Shown in pieces: positions 25,767-35,159 of a stretch of 64,000 nt of DNA; the first letter of the stretch is position 1, and each line of letters opens with the position of its first letter. Below the pieces are notes generated by a model. The model was given only the letters and a program-made list of their open reading frames with translations, was not told the origin of the DNA and made no database searches. The stretch is from Bin55 sp965220235. Lineage in GTDB: Bacteria; Pseudomonadota; Gammaproteobacteria; Pseudomonadales; Azotimanducaceae. The stretch covers positions 930,001 through 994,000 of the forward strand of contig OZ244815.1 of assembly GCA_965220235.1 (NCBI GenBank). The letters are read 5' to 3'. Made by a program: the position numbers and the translations under genes.

Positions 25767-28700
25767 TTAACTTGCAGGGGTCCAGCGGATGGCATCGGCA
25801 ACGACCGTGCCTTGACTGGTGTTGGTGGAAACACTAACTGTTACGAGCGGATTTTGTAGGTCGAACTCACCCAATAGATTCCAACCTTCATCCATCGATT
25901 CACCGTCGAACTCAATGGGTAGTACCCGATCGCCGTCAGTGACCCAGACGTCGAAGTCTCCCCATCTCCTGCGACGTTCTCTGCTGACCTGGATTCTTAC
26001 GCCACCACCACCAGCTGCAAAGTTTGCACTACCTGCGATTGAGTACGGAGATGGCACGTGATACTCAAGCTTCCAATTTCCGCCATTGGGTAAGTTCGCG
26101 GCAAAATGAACGTTCGCCTCGGTTGCTCCTCGAAAAGCGCGTGCAAGTGTTCTGCGATATTTTCCGTAGGCGTCATCGAGTTGCTGGCGCGCCCATTCTC
26201 CGAAGATGAAATTGAATCCAGTCGAACTGTAGGACTGCAAGCCGTGATCTTTGGGTCGTTCGCCGAATGCTACGTTTGCAAATCTCATAAACCACGGTAT
26301 TTGTGATGACGCGTCATCGTTTTCATCGAACGTAAATCCAGGATCGAGGTCATCAACCACGATGCTATCCCCGGGTTCATATTGCCAGATTGCCGGTTGA
26401 ACGAGCGGACGCTCGTTTCGTTCCACTTGATCGTAGACGCGTCGACGAGGAACAGCTAACGAAAAGCTGGTTCGGTTGTAGCTCAAGTAGGGGTTGACTT
26501 GAACGATGTTAAGAGGTTGCTCGGAAGTAAGTGAGATTAGTACTGCGCCGTTCCCAGGGACCTTGATCGGTGGTGTGACCTCGCCTCTCCCGTTGTCAGC
26601 GTAGTCTTGCTCAACTCCGTATTCAACCGTGATCAATCCGGGTACGGGCTCTGCGTTTTCTAAAAAGAAACTGCTTTCGTAAGACGGTACGCCGTACTCT
26701 CGATCGGGTAAACGGACGGTTGTCACTTGGCTCGTTCTGAATCCTGCGAAGTCGGCGTTCGTCAACCAATTGCCAAGGACCTGCGTGATATCAACGCCGA
26801 CATCGTTCGCTACGGCAACGAAGTCATCGTACGTGTAGTTTGTTCCCGCGAAGCGCGTGCGCAATTCAGCCAAAAGTGTGCCGAGTTGGTCATCACCGAG
26901 CCAATCTCGGAGAAGGTGGCCCATCGACCTTCCCCAAAGGTGGAGCACATGCAGATTTGTTTTCGAATTCGTCAAGTCCGCATAATCAGCCGCATCCAAA
27001 GGTTGCGACATCATCGCTTCCCAAACGTCAGGTTGATTGATGAACCAATCGTAGTAGAAACGACTCAGGGTGAGACTATCTTGACTTTGCGAAATATTGG
27101 CGATACCGATATTCGCGGTTCCTTGTGAAGCAGGATTCATGGACACATGTACGGAGTAGAAACCCTCTAAATCTGTGGAAACGCTTTTCGTCAGATAGTT
27201 GATTAAGTAGCTGAGCGGAATGGCGCCGGGTCCCGTTGCATCCGTTTGATACTGCATCAGATTGTTAGACGCAGCTAGATAGATGTTGCCGCCGGTCACG
27301 TCGTTCTTGAAGTAACTAGTGACGTAGGCGAGGGTCTTTTCGGCTTTTTCCTCATCCGAAAGCTCGGTGTCTTCCTTCAGTTGTTCGAAGGGTGCGCGGA
27401 AACCCGCTTGCAGAAACGATCCTTCACGAATGGTGAATACACCGGGGAAAGACTGTGCGCTGTCCATGCGCCAGCCTCCGCGATATGCGCGCAAATTGAT
27501 GGGAGTCTCCACGATCGTAAACGTGTCGTACGGATAGCTCAAACCCACGGCCGATGCCGAAGCGAGCATCTCCTGGACGTGCGTTTTTAATTCATCTAAC
27601 ACAGGCTCAAACAAATCGACGTTCGTGAGATGATTAGGTGTCACCAATAACTCGAACTCGACATCCTCAATCACTACTGTGCGTCGTTCGAAAGCAGCCG
27701 CAAACAGCGCAATTTCGTGCACTGGTGTCGATGGACTCAACTTGACTAAACGCGAGTCCGCTCCAGTGGCGATTTCGCTTTTTCCGGGACCTGCGACGTG
27801 CCAATGGTTTGGGACGACGACTTCAAGCTCCATCTTGAAGAAATCGCGTGGGCGGAGGTGTTTCAGCTCTCGATTGAAATGCGCGCCTGGTATGGGATAC
27901 CAGCCCAAGTCCGGCACGAGAGCAACGTAGTGCGAAGAATTTATGTATGCGTCAGCACCTTGAAATAAAAGACCGAACGCTTGAAACACATCAGACGACA
28001 ACATATCTACGGCGGTGTCTAGGTACGCAAAATCCTTGTTCAGATCGCCTCTTGCTTCAACTGCTAAATCAATCCGCTGTGACTGGCCGATCGGATTCGA
28101 AGCCTTGATCAACAACAAGCCATTCTCGAACCGGAAATCGGCGTTTCTGCCATTAAGTTCGATGGATTCGATTTCATAGCCGGGATTGAATGACATGATG
28201 ATTTCGTCATCGGTATTGATTCTCGCTTGTGCGGTTAACTCGAGGGAGAAACTCGCACGGGTCGAACCACCTGGGTCTAGTTCGATGCGACCAGCCAATG
28301 ATTCAAGGTCCATTTGGTGGAGCCTCGAATATGGTTCGTGCGTACCTGCCATTTCCACGCGACTTGTATATTCGCCTTGAAATTGCATGTGAACCAAAAC
28401 GAGCGAAAGAGAACCTAGGCAAAGCAGCACGAAACCGGAGATCAGTAAACGCGGCTTATTTACTTTATCGAGTCTAGGGTAAAGAACGGCTGCGATACAC
28501 AGGAAGGCAAAGCTGAGCAAGAGCATCCCTAATCGATGGGGGATGATCTCGAGATTTGTGAATGTGGGTGCTATGTAAGAGGGTAAGAAATGTCCGGCTG
28601 TGTACGTGTTAATAAAGTTGAGGACGTAGATCGGCAGATTGTTTTGCGCCCATATCGTCACACCGAGTAACCCAAGCGCGATCGCAGCTGCGATCACGCG

Positions 28701-29252
28701 TAACCGAACGAGCAGTGTGATCATCATCACGAGCGCGACCCAAAATAGGATATTGGGAATCATGTCGATCAATAGCGTAGCTAAGGTTACGTAGAGTTCG
28801 GGTTCCCTGATACCTGAATCTGGCCAGGTGACTCTTATGACAACGCCTGCGATCCAATAGAGGGCGATCAATGCGACGATTGGGATCGACATTAATACCG
28901 TGATGCCTGTAGCTCGTCCAACTACGAGCTCAAGATTCGACGCCGGCAGCACGCCTATCACTTCGTCTAGTCGATCGCGCTTGTCCCGCGACCGAACATC
29001 AAACGCCAAGAAGATGACCCAAATAGTGAAAAACCCAATTAATGCCGGAAAGAGCTGATACGGGATCATCAACGGCGAGTTCAGCATCGTGCTTGAGGTG
29101 ATGGCGGAGCTTAGCGAGAAAGAGAGAAAACTGTTAAACAATATGCCGACACAGAAGAACAAGGTCACCACGATGAACAACCAAGTCCTGGCAAGGCGAC
29201 GGTTCATTCGCATTTCAGCCGCTGCGACAGACCAAATGGAGCGCAAATTCAC
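25767..29252 (-). CDS. ABC-2 permease fused to M1-peptidase-like and golvesin-like domains
   Basis: The 1161-residue protein begins with an ABC-2-type membrane domain of about six or seven helices (residues about 15-275). A large extracytoplasmic part follows, with the layout of M1-family permease/aminopeptidase fusions: a beta-rich segment, then a helical region around 550-850. No HExxH zinc motif is visible, so any peptidase domain is probably inactive. The last 100 residues (LEYHVPSPYSI, then GWNLLGEFDL and VVADAIRW) resemble the golvesin C-terminal, carbohydrate-binding-like domain. GTG at 29252 overlaps the ATPase stop, with GGAGG seven bases upstream. Together with the ATPase it forms an exporter or envelope-remodelling machine of unknown substrate. 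Confidence 0.8.
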   Translation of the reverse strand: MNLRSIWSVAAAEMRMNRRLARTWLFIVVTLFFCVGILFNSFLSFSLSSAITSSTMLNSPLMIPYQLFPALIGFFTIWVIFLAFDVRSRDKRDRLDEVIGVLPASNLELVVGRATGITVLMSIPIVALIALYWIAGVVIRVTWPDSGIREPELYVTLATLLIDMIPNILFWVALVMMITLLVRLRVIAAAIALGLLGVTIWAQNNLPIYVLNFINTYTAGHFLPSYIAPTFTNLEIIPHRLGMLLLSFAFLCIAAVLYPRLDKVNKPRLLISGFVLLCLGSLSLVLVHMQFQGEYTSRVEMAGTHEPYSRLHQMDLESLAGRIELDPGGSTRASFSLELTAQARINTDDEIIMSFNPGYEIESIELNGRNADFRFENGLLLIKASNPIGQSQRIDLAVEARGDLNKDFAYLDTAVDMLSSDVFQAFGLLFQGADAYINSSHYVALVPDLGWYPIPGAHFNRELKHLRPRDFFKMELEVVVPNHWHVAGPGKSEIATGADSRLVKLSPSTPVHEIALFAAAFERRTVVIEDVEFELLVTPNHLTNVDLFEPVLDELKTHVQEMLASASAVGLSYPYDTFTIVETPINLRAYRGGWRMDSAQSFPGVFTIREGSFLQAGFRAPFEQLKEDTELSDEEKAEKTLAYVTSYFKNDVTGGNIYLAASNNLMQYQTDATGPGAIPLSYLINYLTKSVSTDLEGFYSVHVSMNPASQGTANIGIANISQSQDSLTLSRFYYDWFINQPDVWEAMMSQPLDAADYADLTNSKTNLHVLHLWGRSMGHLLRDWLGDDQLGTLLAELRTRFAGTNYTYDDFVAVANDVGVDITQVLGNWLTNADFAGFRTSQVTTVRLPDREYGVPSYESSFFLENAEPVPGLITVEYGVEQDYADNGRGEVTPPIKVPGNGAVLISLTSEQPLNIVQVNPYLSYNRTSFSLAVPRRRVYDQVERNERPLVQPAIWQYEPGDSIVVDDLDPGFTFDENDDASSQIPWFMRFANVAFGERPKDHGLQSYSSTGFNFIFGEWARQQLDDAYGKYRRTLARAFRGATEANVHFAANLPNGGNWKLEYHVPSPYSIAGSANFAAGGGGVRIQVSRERRRRWGDFDVWVTDGDRVLPIEFDGESMDEGWNLLGEFDLQNPLVTVSVSTNTSQGTVVADAIRWTPAS

Positions 29253-30277
29253 GATTTCGCCTCCTTTTTACCGCGACGTTTCTTCTTAGTTTTGGACTGT
29301 TCGGCTTGAAGATCGGCTTCCTCATCCGCTCTTACTGCCGCGAATTTCCCGATCGAACCCATGAATGCGAGATAGGCTTCTTCAAGGGTTGAGGAATTAA
29401 CGAGCGTAGCGCCTTCAGGCGGGGGTGATTCGCGGTCAATGACGAGTCTGAGATTCACACGGTCGTCGACCGTCTCTCGCGAGACGATTTCATAGGTATC
29501 TTCGATTTGGATCGACGTCTCCAAGTCAACGAGCATTTCAAAGACGCGACCTTCTGCTTGATTGATAAATGCGTCGGGAGAATCTTGGAACGCGATTTTG
29601 CCATCGTCCAGGAGAGCGATCTCTTTGCATCCACTCCCTAGGTCACTGACGATATGTGTAGAGCATAGGATGGTTCGGTTCTGACCAAGCTCCGCCATCA
29701 AATGACGAAAGCGGATGCGTTCCTCTGGATCCAAGCCGACCGTCGGTTCGTCGACGACCAGTACACCAGGGTCGTGTACGAGGGCTTGTGCAACGCCCAA
29801 CCGGCGAACCATGCCACCGGACAGTTTCTTTACCTTGCGATCCGCTACTTGATCGAGACCTACTTCCTCGAGTACTTGCGTTACACGTGCTTTTCGCAAC
29901 CGCTTGTCGGTGACACCAGACATACGTGCGAGCGCGTCTAAGACTTCCTCGGTTCGGTACAGGCGCCAAGCGTTAAACGATTGAGGAAGATAGCCAATCT
30001 GACCGCGGATTGCGAGGCAATCCTTGATGGTGTCAAGGCCATTGACTTTGACGGTACCTTTTCTTGGCTCAAGGAGCGTACAGATGATTCGCATCAACGT
30101 GCTCTTCCCTGCGCCATTGACACCAAGTAACCCGTAGAAGCCTGTTTCTAAATGGAGATTGATGTCATCCAGAACGGTAGGACCGGACCTTCCGAAATAG
30201 TGGGTGACGCCGCTTACCTCGATCGACGTATCGCCAGTTCTTAGGGAAAAATGTGTAAGTGGTCCCGTATCGGCCAT
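29249..30277 (-). CDS. ABC transporter ATP-binding protein
   Basis: A 342-residue ATPase with Walker A GVNGAGKST (about 53-61), signature LSGGMVRR near 150, Walker B VLVVDEPTVGLDP and switch His in CSTHIVSD. The C-terminal 90 residues after the ATPase core end in a Lys/Arg-rich tail (KKKRRGKKEAKS), which is unusual. It overlaps the permease start by four bases. MADTG at 30277 is preceded by GAGG. Confidence 0.93.
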   Translation of the reverse strand: MADTGPLTHFSLRTGDTSIEVSGVTHYFGRSGPTVLDDINLHLETGFYGLLGVNGAGKSTLMRIICTLLEPRKGTVKVNGLDTIKDCLAIRGQIGYLPQSFNAWRLYRTEEVLDALARMSGVTDKRLRKARVTQVLEEVGLDQVADRKVKKLSGGMVRRLGVAQALVHDPGVLVVDEPTVGLDPEERIRFRHLMAELGQNRTILCSTHIVSDLGSGCKEIALLDDGKIAFQDSPDAFINQAEGRVFEMLVDLETSIQIEDTYEIVSRETVDDRVNLRLVIDRESPPPEGATLVNSSTLEEAYLAFMGSIGKFAAVRADEEADLQAEQSKTKKKRRGKKEAKS

Positions 30278-30720
30278 TGGATCACGTCCTCACGCCAAGC
30301 GGAATAGAAATTAGCATCGACGTCGCACGATTAGAGGACGTCACGCCAGGTGCAGCGTCGGGCATTATAGATTCGCCTTTGTATTCGTGAGATCCGTCAA
30401 ACTCGATGCGGAAGTAGCTGTCACGCACGCGTATTTGTCGAACGTTAATTAGAGATCGATTCATGAAAAATGACTTCTACATCAGACATCGATTTCGCGC
30501 ATAAATCGCAGTTTCAGTACATATTGCACGATTCGTGCCAAGTCTTGAACCTGTTAAGACATTGATTTAGAACGAATATATTTTTCAAAATCAGGATTCA
30601 TTGGATACTCGGTCGCCGTTTCCACTACAAAGTGTGAAATCTCGCTATGGAAAGGGTGTCGTCGTTCGCTAGGGCTAGGCCTTACACTACTGCAGGATGG
30701 GCATCGAGTTGGCTGTTTCG
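30278..30720. other. Non-coding region upstream of the ABC operon
   Basis: No convincing gene lies in these 443 bases. A 60-codon minus-strand frame (30282-30464) ends five bases before the ATPase start, but it has no recognisable features. The stretch contains TATAAT on the minus strand (30364-30369) without a good -35 partner, the palindrome at 30525-30540, and GTCTT/AAGAC (30542-30546 and 30556-30560). Confidence 0.5.
30525..30540 (-). promoter_or_regulatory. Palindrome with sigma-54-like promoter spacing
   Basis: On the minus strand the sequence TGGCACGAATCGTGCA has the GG and GC dinucleotides ten bases apart required for sigma-54 promoters (consensus TGGCACG-N4-TTGCW, one change). The same bases form the palindrome GCACGA-N-TCGTGC, so an operator for a dimeric repressor is equally possible. 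It lies about 250 bases upstream of the ABC ATPase gene. Confidence 0.3.
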
Positions 30721-31947
30721 CTAGTAGACCGAAGCAGCCGCTTGACGTTGCTCGCGAACTCGCTGAGTCAGTTCCTCGTCCGTCGTGATCGCAAACAGAC
30801 CGCCAGGTCCCGCGATCTTGTGGACCATCAACTTTTCGATCTCTTTACGCACCCGTTCCGTTACTTGATTGAAGGCATCACTCGCTAAGAAACTCTTGAC
30901 GGTCTGGCTCGTGTCCATGAAGGGAATGATGTAACCTGGAACGATCGCTTGAATGATTGCACCGCGGCGATGATCCGTCATATTCATTCCGGCGCGATGC
31001 CAGGTACGCGCGTCGTACAAAATAATGGTGCCGGCAGGTGCTTCGATTAAGTCAGATTCCTCACCACCATAAGGTAATCCATATTTGGCACGGAATCCTT
31101 TTCTGTACGTATGGTTTGAGATGCCCCATTCTTCCGGCGGCGCCTCATTAGAAGCGTGCGAACCGAGTTTAAAAATGGTTGCGCCGTTCTCCCTTGTAAA
31201 GTCGGACACACAGACGTTTCGTTGCATGCCCAAAACTAGGTCACCTGATGGGACAGGAATGCGGTCACCCGTACCCCAAAGATATGGGAAATCCGTGTGC
31301 CAACCTTGTACCTCGCGCGTTCCGTCATCGCGCGTGAGTGCCGAAATGCCGGGTGAATGACCTAAGCGAATGTCATTCGTTTTCATGTATTCGCGAGTCA
31401 ACCACAATGAGATGGGTTCAGCAGATACCTGCGCCACGGCCGGGTCTTGCGCTAGTGGCGTTTGGCGTACGGGTGTACGATCTGCATAGGCGTCGACGCA
31501 ACCTACACGTTGTAATCCGTCGACCACACTATCCGGCAAGATGCAGCTGATCGATACCCAACCCTGTTTGTTTAGCGTTTCGAGATACGACGAGGGTAAG
31601 AGTTCGGGTCCGTGTTCGATGGTGAACTCGTCAATTCGGACTTCTCCCTCCGTAACGGTGACCTCCTCGTTAACTGACGTCAGACGACATGTGGCATTGA
31701 GTTCATTCGTTGTGGCGGTTAACTCAAGGCCAGACACCACGTGCTTAAATCCAGTATCGGTGACATCCCAGATGGCAGCGTCGTCGACATGCCCGAAGAT
31801 TTGCAAGTTTTCTCCGTCATTGGTTCCGAGCCAATCACCGGATGGCGTGTTGAGGTACCGAAAGTGTTTGGTAGGACGGGGAATCGAAACGATGTTAGGG
31901 CAGAATTCCTCGGAAGGAACGGTTCCTAAGCGTTTGATCGCTGGCAT
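30721..31947 (-). CDS. Phytanoyl-CoA dioxygenase (PhyH) family oxygenase
   Basis: A 408-residue Fe(II)/2-oxoglutarate oxygenase. The iron triad is seen as HTDFPYLW (His, Asp, near residue 227) and the distal His in TWHRAGMN, with an Arg following (DHRRGAI) for the 2-oxoglutarate carboxylate. The N-terminal 100 residues are an extra strand-rich segment. Bacterial PhyH enzymes hydroxylate acyl-CoAs, small acids or natural products; the substrate is unknown here. A second PhyH protein is at 56324-57385. Confidence 0.88.
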   Translation of the reverse strand: MPAIKRLGTVPSEEFCPNIVSIPRPTKHFRYLNTPSGDWLGTNDGENLQIFGHVDDAAIWDVTDTGFKHVVSGLELTATTNELNATCRLTSVNEEVTVTEGEVRIDEFTIEHGPELLPSSYLETLNKQGWVSISCILPDSVVDGLQRVGCVDAYADRTPVRQTPLAQDPAVAQVSAEPISLWLTREYMKTNDIRLGHSPGISALTRDDGTREVQGWHTDFPYLWGTGDRIPVPSGDLVLGMQRNVCVSDFTRENGATIFKLGSHASNEAPPEEWGISNHTYRKGFRAKYGLPYGGEESDLIEAPAGTIILYDARTWHRAGMNMTDHRRGAIIQAIVPGYIIPFMDTSQTVKSFLASDAFNQVTERVRKEIEKLMVHKIAGPGGLFAITTDEELTQRVREQRQAAASVY

Positions 31948-32096
31948 CCTCTGGCCTTGGATAGAGAAATAGACTGCGGAAGTTTAATGCTTGAGTTCCG
32001 AACTAACGCTTCGATGGCGCGAGGAATGGCGTGTTGTGAAACGCGCTCGATGTTCGCACGTCGATAATGAGACGTAGCTACGACTGAACGTTGAAT

Positions 32097-33044
32097 ATGG
32101 CGAAGCCGTTACATTTGGGAATGACTCCATGGTCACTGCGCGACACGCATACAGCGCAGGTCCTTGGTCGCCAAGCCCAGCTCGGTGAGTCGTGGGGCTA
32201 CCAATCGTTTTGGTTACCGGAACACCATTTCACGCGAGGCAGGGCAATACCTGATCCGCTTCTACTCCTCGCGAGTGTCGCAGCGATGACGACTGAAATG
32301 AAGTTAGGAACGACATCCTACCTTCTACCACTCCGGCAACCGCTTCTCGCAGCGGAGCAGGTTGCGGTTCTAGATCAGCTTTCGGGTGGTCGACTCATCC
32401 TTGGTATCGGTCGAGGGTATGCGCCACAGTTGTTCGATACGTTCGGCGTCGATCGGTCACGGAAGCGGTTGCTCTTGAAGCATTGCCTTGATGTGATGCA
32501 AGAAGCTTGGGCGGGTAACGACGTTGGTGAAGGCGAAACAAAATCCTCAATCGCACCACTGCCGTACCAGCAACCACATCCCCCAATCTGGGTCGCGGCG
32601 TTCGGTCCACTCGCCTTAAAACAAGCCGGATCATTGGGTTGCCCGTACATCGCTTCGCCAATGGAAACCGTAGAACGATTACGAACTAATCTTCGGATTC
32701 ATGGTGAAGCATGTCGTGAAGCCAATTTACCCGTACCGGAGGAAGTACCCATCATGCGCACGATGTACTGCTCCGAAGATCCAAAACAGGTCGCAGAAGT
32801 ACGCAGTCGCTTGGAGTCGGAATCGGCAAACGTGGTTCGCGATGCAGATGGTGTGCAGCAAGTAACTGAAATTGATGATTGGTCAATTGTCGGCGACCCC
32901 GGCTTTGTGCGCGATGTCGTGACTCGATACCAGGAGGAGTTGGGGGTCACTCATCTTGTCGTGACGCGATTGCGGATAGGCGGTTTGCCTACCTCTGATC
33001 TTGAAAAGTCGGTGGCGCTCGCCGCTGAGACGTTAGGAGATTAG
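32097..33044 (+). CDS. LLM class flavin-dependent oxidoreductase
   Basis: The 315-residue protein has the luciferase-like TIM barrel: LGESWGYQSFWLPEHHF, the LGTTSYLLPLRQP strand, VAVLDQLSGGRLILGIGRGYAP near 100-120 and VVTRLRIGG at the end. It should use reduced flavin (FMN or F420) to oxidise or dehydrogenate a small substrate; the family is too broad to name it. ATG at 32097 is preferred over TTG at 32091. It is divergent from the PhyH gene across about 150 bases. Confidence 0.87.
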   Translation: MAKPLHLGMTPWSLRDTHTAQVLGRQAQLGESWGYQSFWLPEHHFTRGRAIPDPLLLLASVAAMTTEMKLGTTSYLLPLRQPLLAAEQVAVLDQLSGGRLILGIGRGYAPQLFDTFGVDRSRKRLLLKHCLDVMQEAWAGNDVGEGETKSSIAPLPYQQPHPPIWVAAFGPLALKQAGSLGCPYIASPMETVERLRTNLRIHGEACREANLPVPEEVPIMRTMYCSEDPKQVAEVRSRLESESANVVRDADGVQQVTEIDDWSIVGDPGFVRDVVTRYQEELGVTHLVVTRLRIGGLPTSDLEKSVALAAETLGD

Positions 33045-33071
33045 CTCGCCGGCGATCGACTCGTTGTGCAC

Positions 33072-33878
33072 TTAGGCATCGACTACTTTTCGCGTATCAG
33101 CGAAGTCAGACGGATCGATCTCTTCCCCTTTCTCTAAACCGAGAAATGGGCGTAAGAAATAGACAGCCGCGTAGATAGGTCCTGTGTCGACAAGCGCTAC
33201 CGTGAGTTTGAACACATAGCCGGAATAGATGTATACGAGCAATTGCTGCACGATAGGTTCATCTAGATTTATTGGTAGGGCGTTGGCAACGAAATGCGTG
33301 ATCAGTATGACGGCAACTGTATCAACAAGCTGGCTGATCACTGTCGAACCGTTATTTCGGATCCAAAGGTATTTCCCATTCGTAATTCGCTTCCAAAAGT
33401 GAAACAACCGCACATCACAGTATTGAGCAGTCAGATACGCAACCATCGACGCAAGTACTGTGCTGAACGTTAGGATCTGAATTTCGAAAAAAAGTGGTTC
33501 CCGACCTGCTTCGTCGATAAGTACTTCACCGGTAATGGGATCGACACCCGTACCTGGCAACGCTCCTCCGAGCCAAAGAAAAAACACGATCCAAAGGTTG
33601 ACGATTAATCCGACCGTGACCATGTCCGTCGCGCGTTTTCGCCCGTAGAGTTCGCTAATCAGGTCGGTACATAGAAAGGTGACTGGGTAAGGAAGAACCC
33701 CGACTGCCAACAACATAGGTACGTCAAACAGGCCGAAAAAAGAGAAAGAGAAATCAAGGAATCGAGTGACACCGAGAATGTTGAGCACACCCAGCGTGCC
33801 AAGGAAGATTCCGCTGAACAGCAGAAATACGCGTTGTCTGCGAAGTCTGTAATTCGGTCCTATTGAAGTTTCACTCAC
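33072..33878 (-). CDS. VUT/DUF165 transporter, queuosine-precursor type (YhhQ-like)
   Basis: A 268-residue protein with about six membrane helices and the family signature YPVTFLCTDLISELYGRKRA near 65-85. YhhQ proteins import preQ0/preQ1 for queuosine in tRNA. It has an unusual insertion near 120-140 (TGVDPITGEVLIDEAGREP). It is the last of three minus-strand genes after a QueD/PTPS homologue and an SDR. The cargo may therefore be a pteridine or a deazapurine. The start is GTG at 33878. Confidence 0.85.
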   Translation of the reverse strand: MSETSIGPNYRLRRQRVFLLFSGIFLGTLGVLNILGVTRFLDFSFSFFGLFDVPMLLAVGVLPYPVTFLCTDLISELYGRKRATDMVTVGLIVNLWIVFFLWLGGALPGTGVDPITGEVLIDEAGREPLFFEIQILTFSTVLASMVAYLTAQYCDVRLFHFWKRITNGKYLWIRNNGSTVISQLVDTVAVILITHFVANALPINLDEPIVQQLLVYIYSGYVFKLTVALVDTGPIYAAVYFLRPFLGLEKGEEIDPSDFADTRKVVDA

Positions 33879-33890
33879 TACTGTTTTCTT

Positions 33891-34586
33891 CTATTGTTCG
33901 ATCTGACCAAGGTTTGCGTGGATTACGCTCCCGTTTAGCACTGGATTCTCGGCTGCCCAAACGATCGTCGCCGCGATTTCCTCAGGTTCGATCAATCGTC
34001 CGAACGCGGACATCGCTGCAACACCATCCATTGCGTCGTCGGGCACGTGAGAACGCAGCATTTCCGTGTCAGTAAAACCGGGACAGACCATTAACGTGTG
34101 GATACCTGTGCCAGCGAGATCTTGACATAACGCCCGCATGAATCCGACTTGGGCGTGTTTAGACGTAACGTATGAAAAGCAACCTGATACGGCTTTTTCA
34201 GCGAGCGTCGACCCCACAACGATGATGCTTGAACCCGGTTTCATACTAGGAACTAGGTGGCGATTTAACGTGTTCGGCGCGACAACGTTGGTTTGAAAAA
34301 CGCTCGTTAGCGATTCATCCGTCGTCGTCAATGCGGAATCATTGAGGTATCGTGAAGCATTGTGGATCAGATGGATTGCGTCAGCTCCTTGTATGTGCGT
34401 TAGAAGCTCTTCGCCGATTTCTTCAAAAAACGCAGGGTTCGAAAGATCCGCCGCGATACTGATCACGTCTTGATTAGGACACTGACGACGTGAAAGGTTG
34501 ATGACTTTGAACCCTTTAGCGATGAACTTGTAGGTTGCCGCTAACCCGATTCCGGCGCTAGCACCTGTGATGACTACAACTTTCAG
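33891..34586 (-). CDS. SDR oxidoreductase, sepiapterin-reductase-like, with probable CTG start
   Basis: The mature-looking N-terminus KVVVITGASAGIG begins right after a CTG at 34586 that overlaps the TGA of the preceding gene (CTGA). GAGGGA lies six to seven bases upstream of it, an ideal ribosome site. The nearest standard start (GTG at 34613) would overlap the upstream gene by 31 bases and add a nine-residue tail. The 231-residue protein has the NAD(P) motif, IHNAS, catalytic Ser in VVGSTL, and YVTSK near 140. The gene partner suggests a pterin carbonyl substrate, as in sepiapterin reductase, but that is inference. Confidence 0.78.
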   Translation of the reverse strand: MKVVVITGASAGIGLAATYKFIAKGFKVINLSRRQCPNQDVISIAADLSNPAFFEEIGEELLTHIQGADAIHLIHNASRYLNDSALTTTDESLTSVFQTNVVAPNTLNRHLVPSMKPGSSIIVVGSTLAEKAVSGCFSYVTSKHAQVGFMRALCQDLAGTGIHTLMVCPGFTDTEMLRSHVPDDAMDGVAAMSAFGRLIEPEEIAATIVWAAENPVLNGSVIHANLGQIEQ

Positions 34587-35068
34587 ATCAAATCCCTCGA
34601 TACGACGCCCCACTGACCGGACCCCGATGCCACTTTGATTTGCAGCTTCGTAACACCTAGCTCTTGAAACTCGCTACTGGCGGTAAGTCGATCAGCGATC
34701 CATGTCGCGAGTTCTTCAACTGTTATGTTGCGCAAAGGTACAACCAGAACATCATGTTCGGGTAGCGACATTGTTTCGCCATTAAAGGTGAGCTGCACTC
34801 GACCGTCGATCGTCTCGATGTCAAGATAAGGGGAATCGGCCGGCACCAGAAATCGCTCATCCAGCTCGTCGCATAGCGCTTGAAGAATGGCTTTGATTTT
34901 CCCGTAGTCAAAACACAGACCATCATCCCGAATCTCGCTCTCGAATACACCATTCAAACGAAAGTTGTGACCGTGCAAATTCTCTCGTTCGGTTGCAGAG
35001 AAGATCGTGAAATGAGCGGCCGAGAAGTGCAGAGACTCACGAACCACTTCGATGGCAACTTTGGACAC
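34583..35068 (-). CDS. 6-pyruvoyl-tetrahydropterin synthase/QueD family protein with ExxHGH motif
   Basis: The 161-residue protein has the three zinc His ligands, in SAAHF (about residue 18) and LHGHNF (about 33-35). In QueD the nucleophile Cys lies four residues before HGH (CxxLHGH), but here the sequence is RENLHGH. That puts Glu three residues before the first His, the ExxHGH motif reported for PTPS-III enzymes, which make 6-hydroxymethyl-dihydropterin for folate. A canonical QueD reaction is thus doubtful. The C-terminal half has DYGKIKAIL and LRNITVEELATWIA. It overlaps the SDR start. Confidence 0.82.
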   Translation of the reverse strand: MSKVAIEVVRESLHFSAAHFTIFSATERENLHGHNFRLNGVFESEIRDDGLCFDYGKIKAILQALCDELDERFLVPADSPYLDIETIDGRVQLTFNGETMSLPEHDVLVVPLRNITVEELATWIADRLTASSEFQELGVTKLQIKVASGSGQWGVVSRDLI

Positions 35069-35159
35069 GCGAGTCGGTTTGCAGGATTCGAAACGGGTGA
35101 GAATCTTAAAAGGTCGTATTCCTCGCTAACATTTTCGGTATCTAAGAAAGGGATTCGTG

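Noticed and set aside
30282..30464. 60-codon minus-strand frame directly upstream of the ABC ATPase
   Set aside because: Close spacing is suggestive, but there is no hydrophobic or family signature, and the region also contains promoter-like bases.
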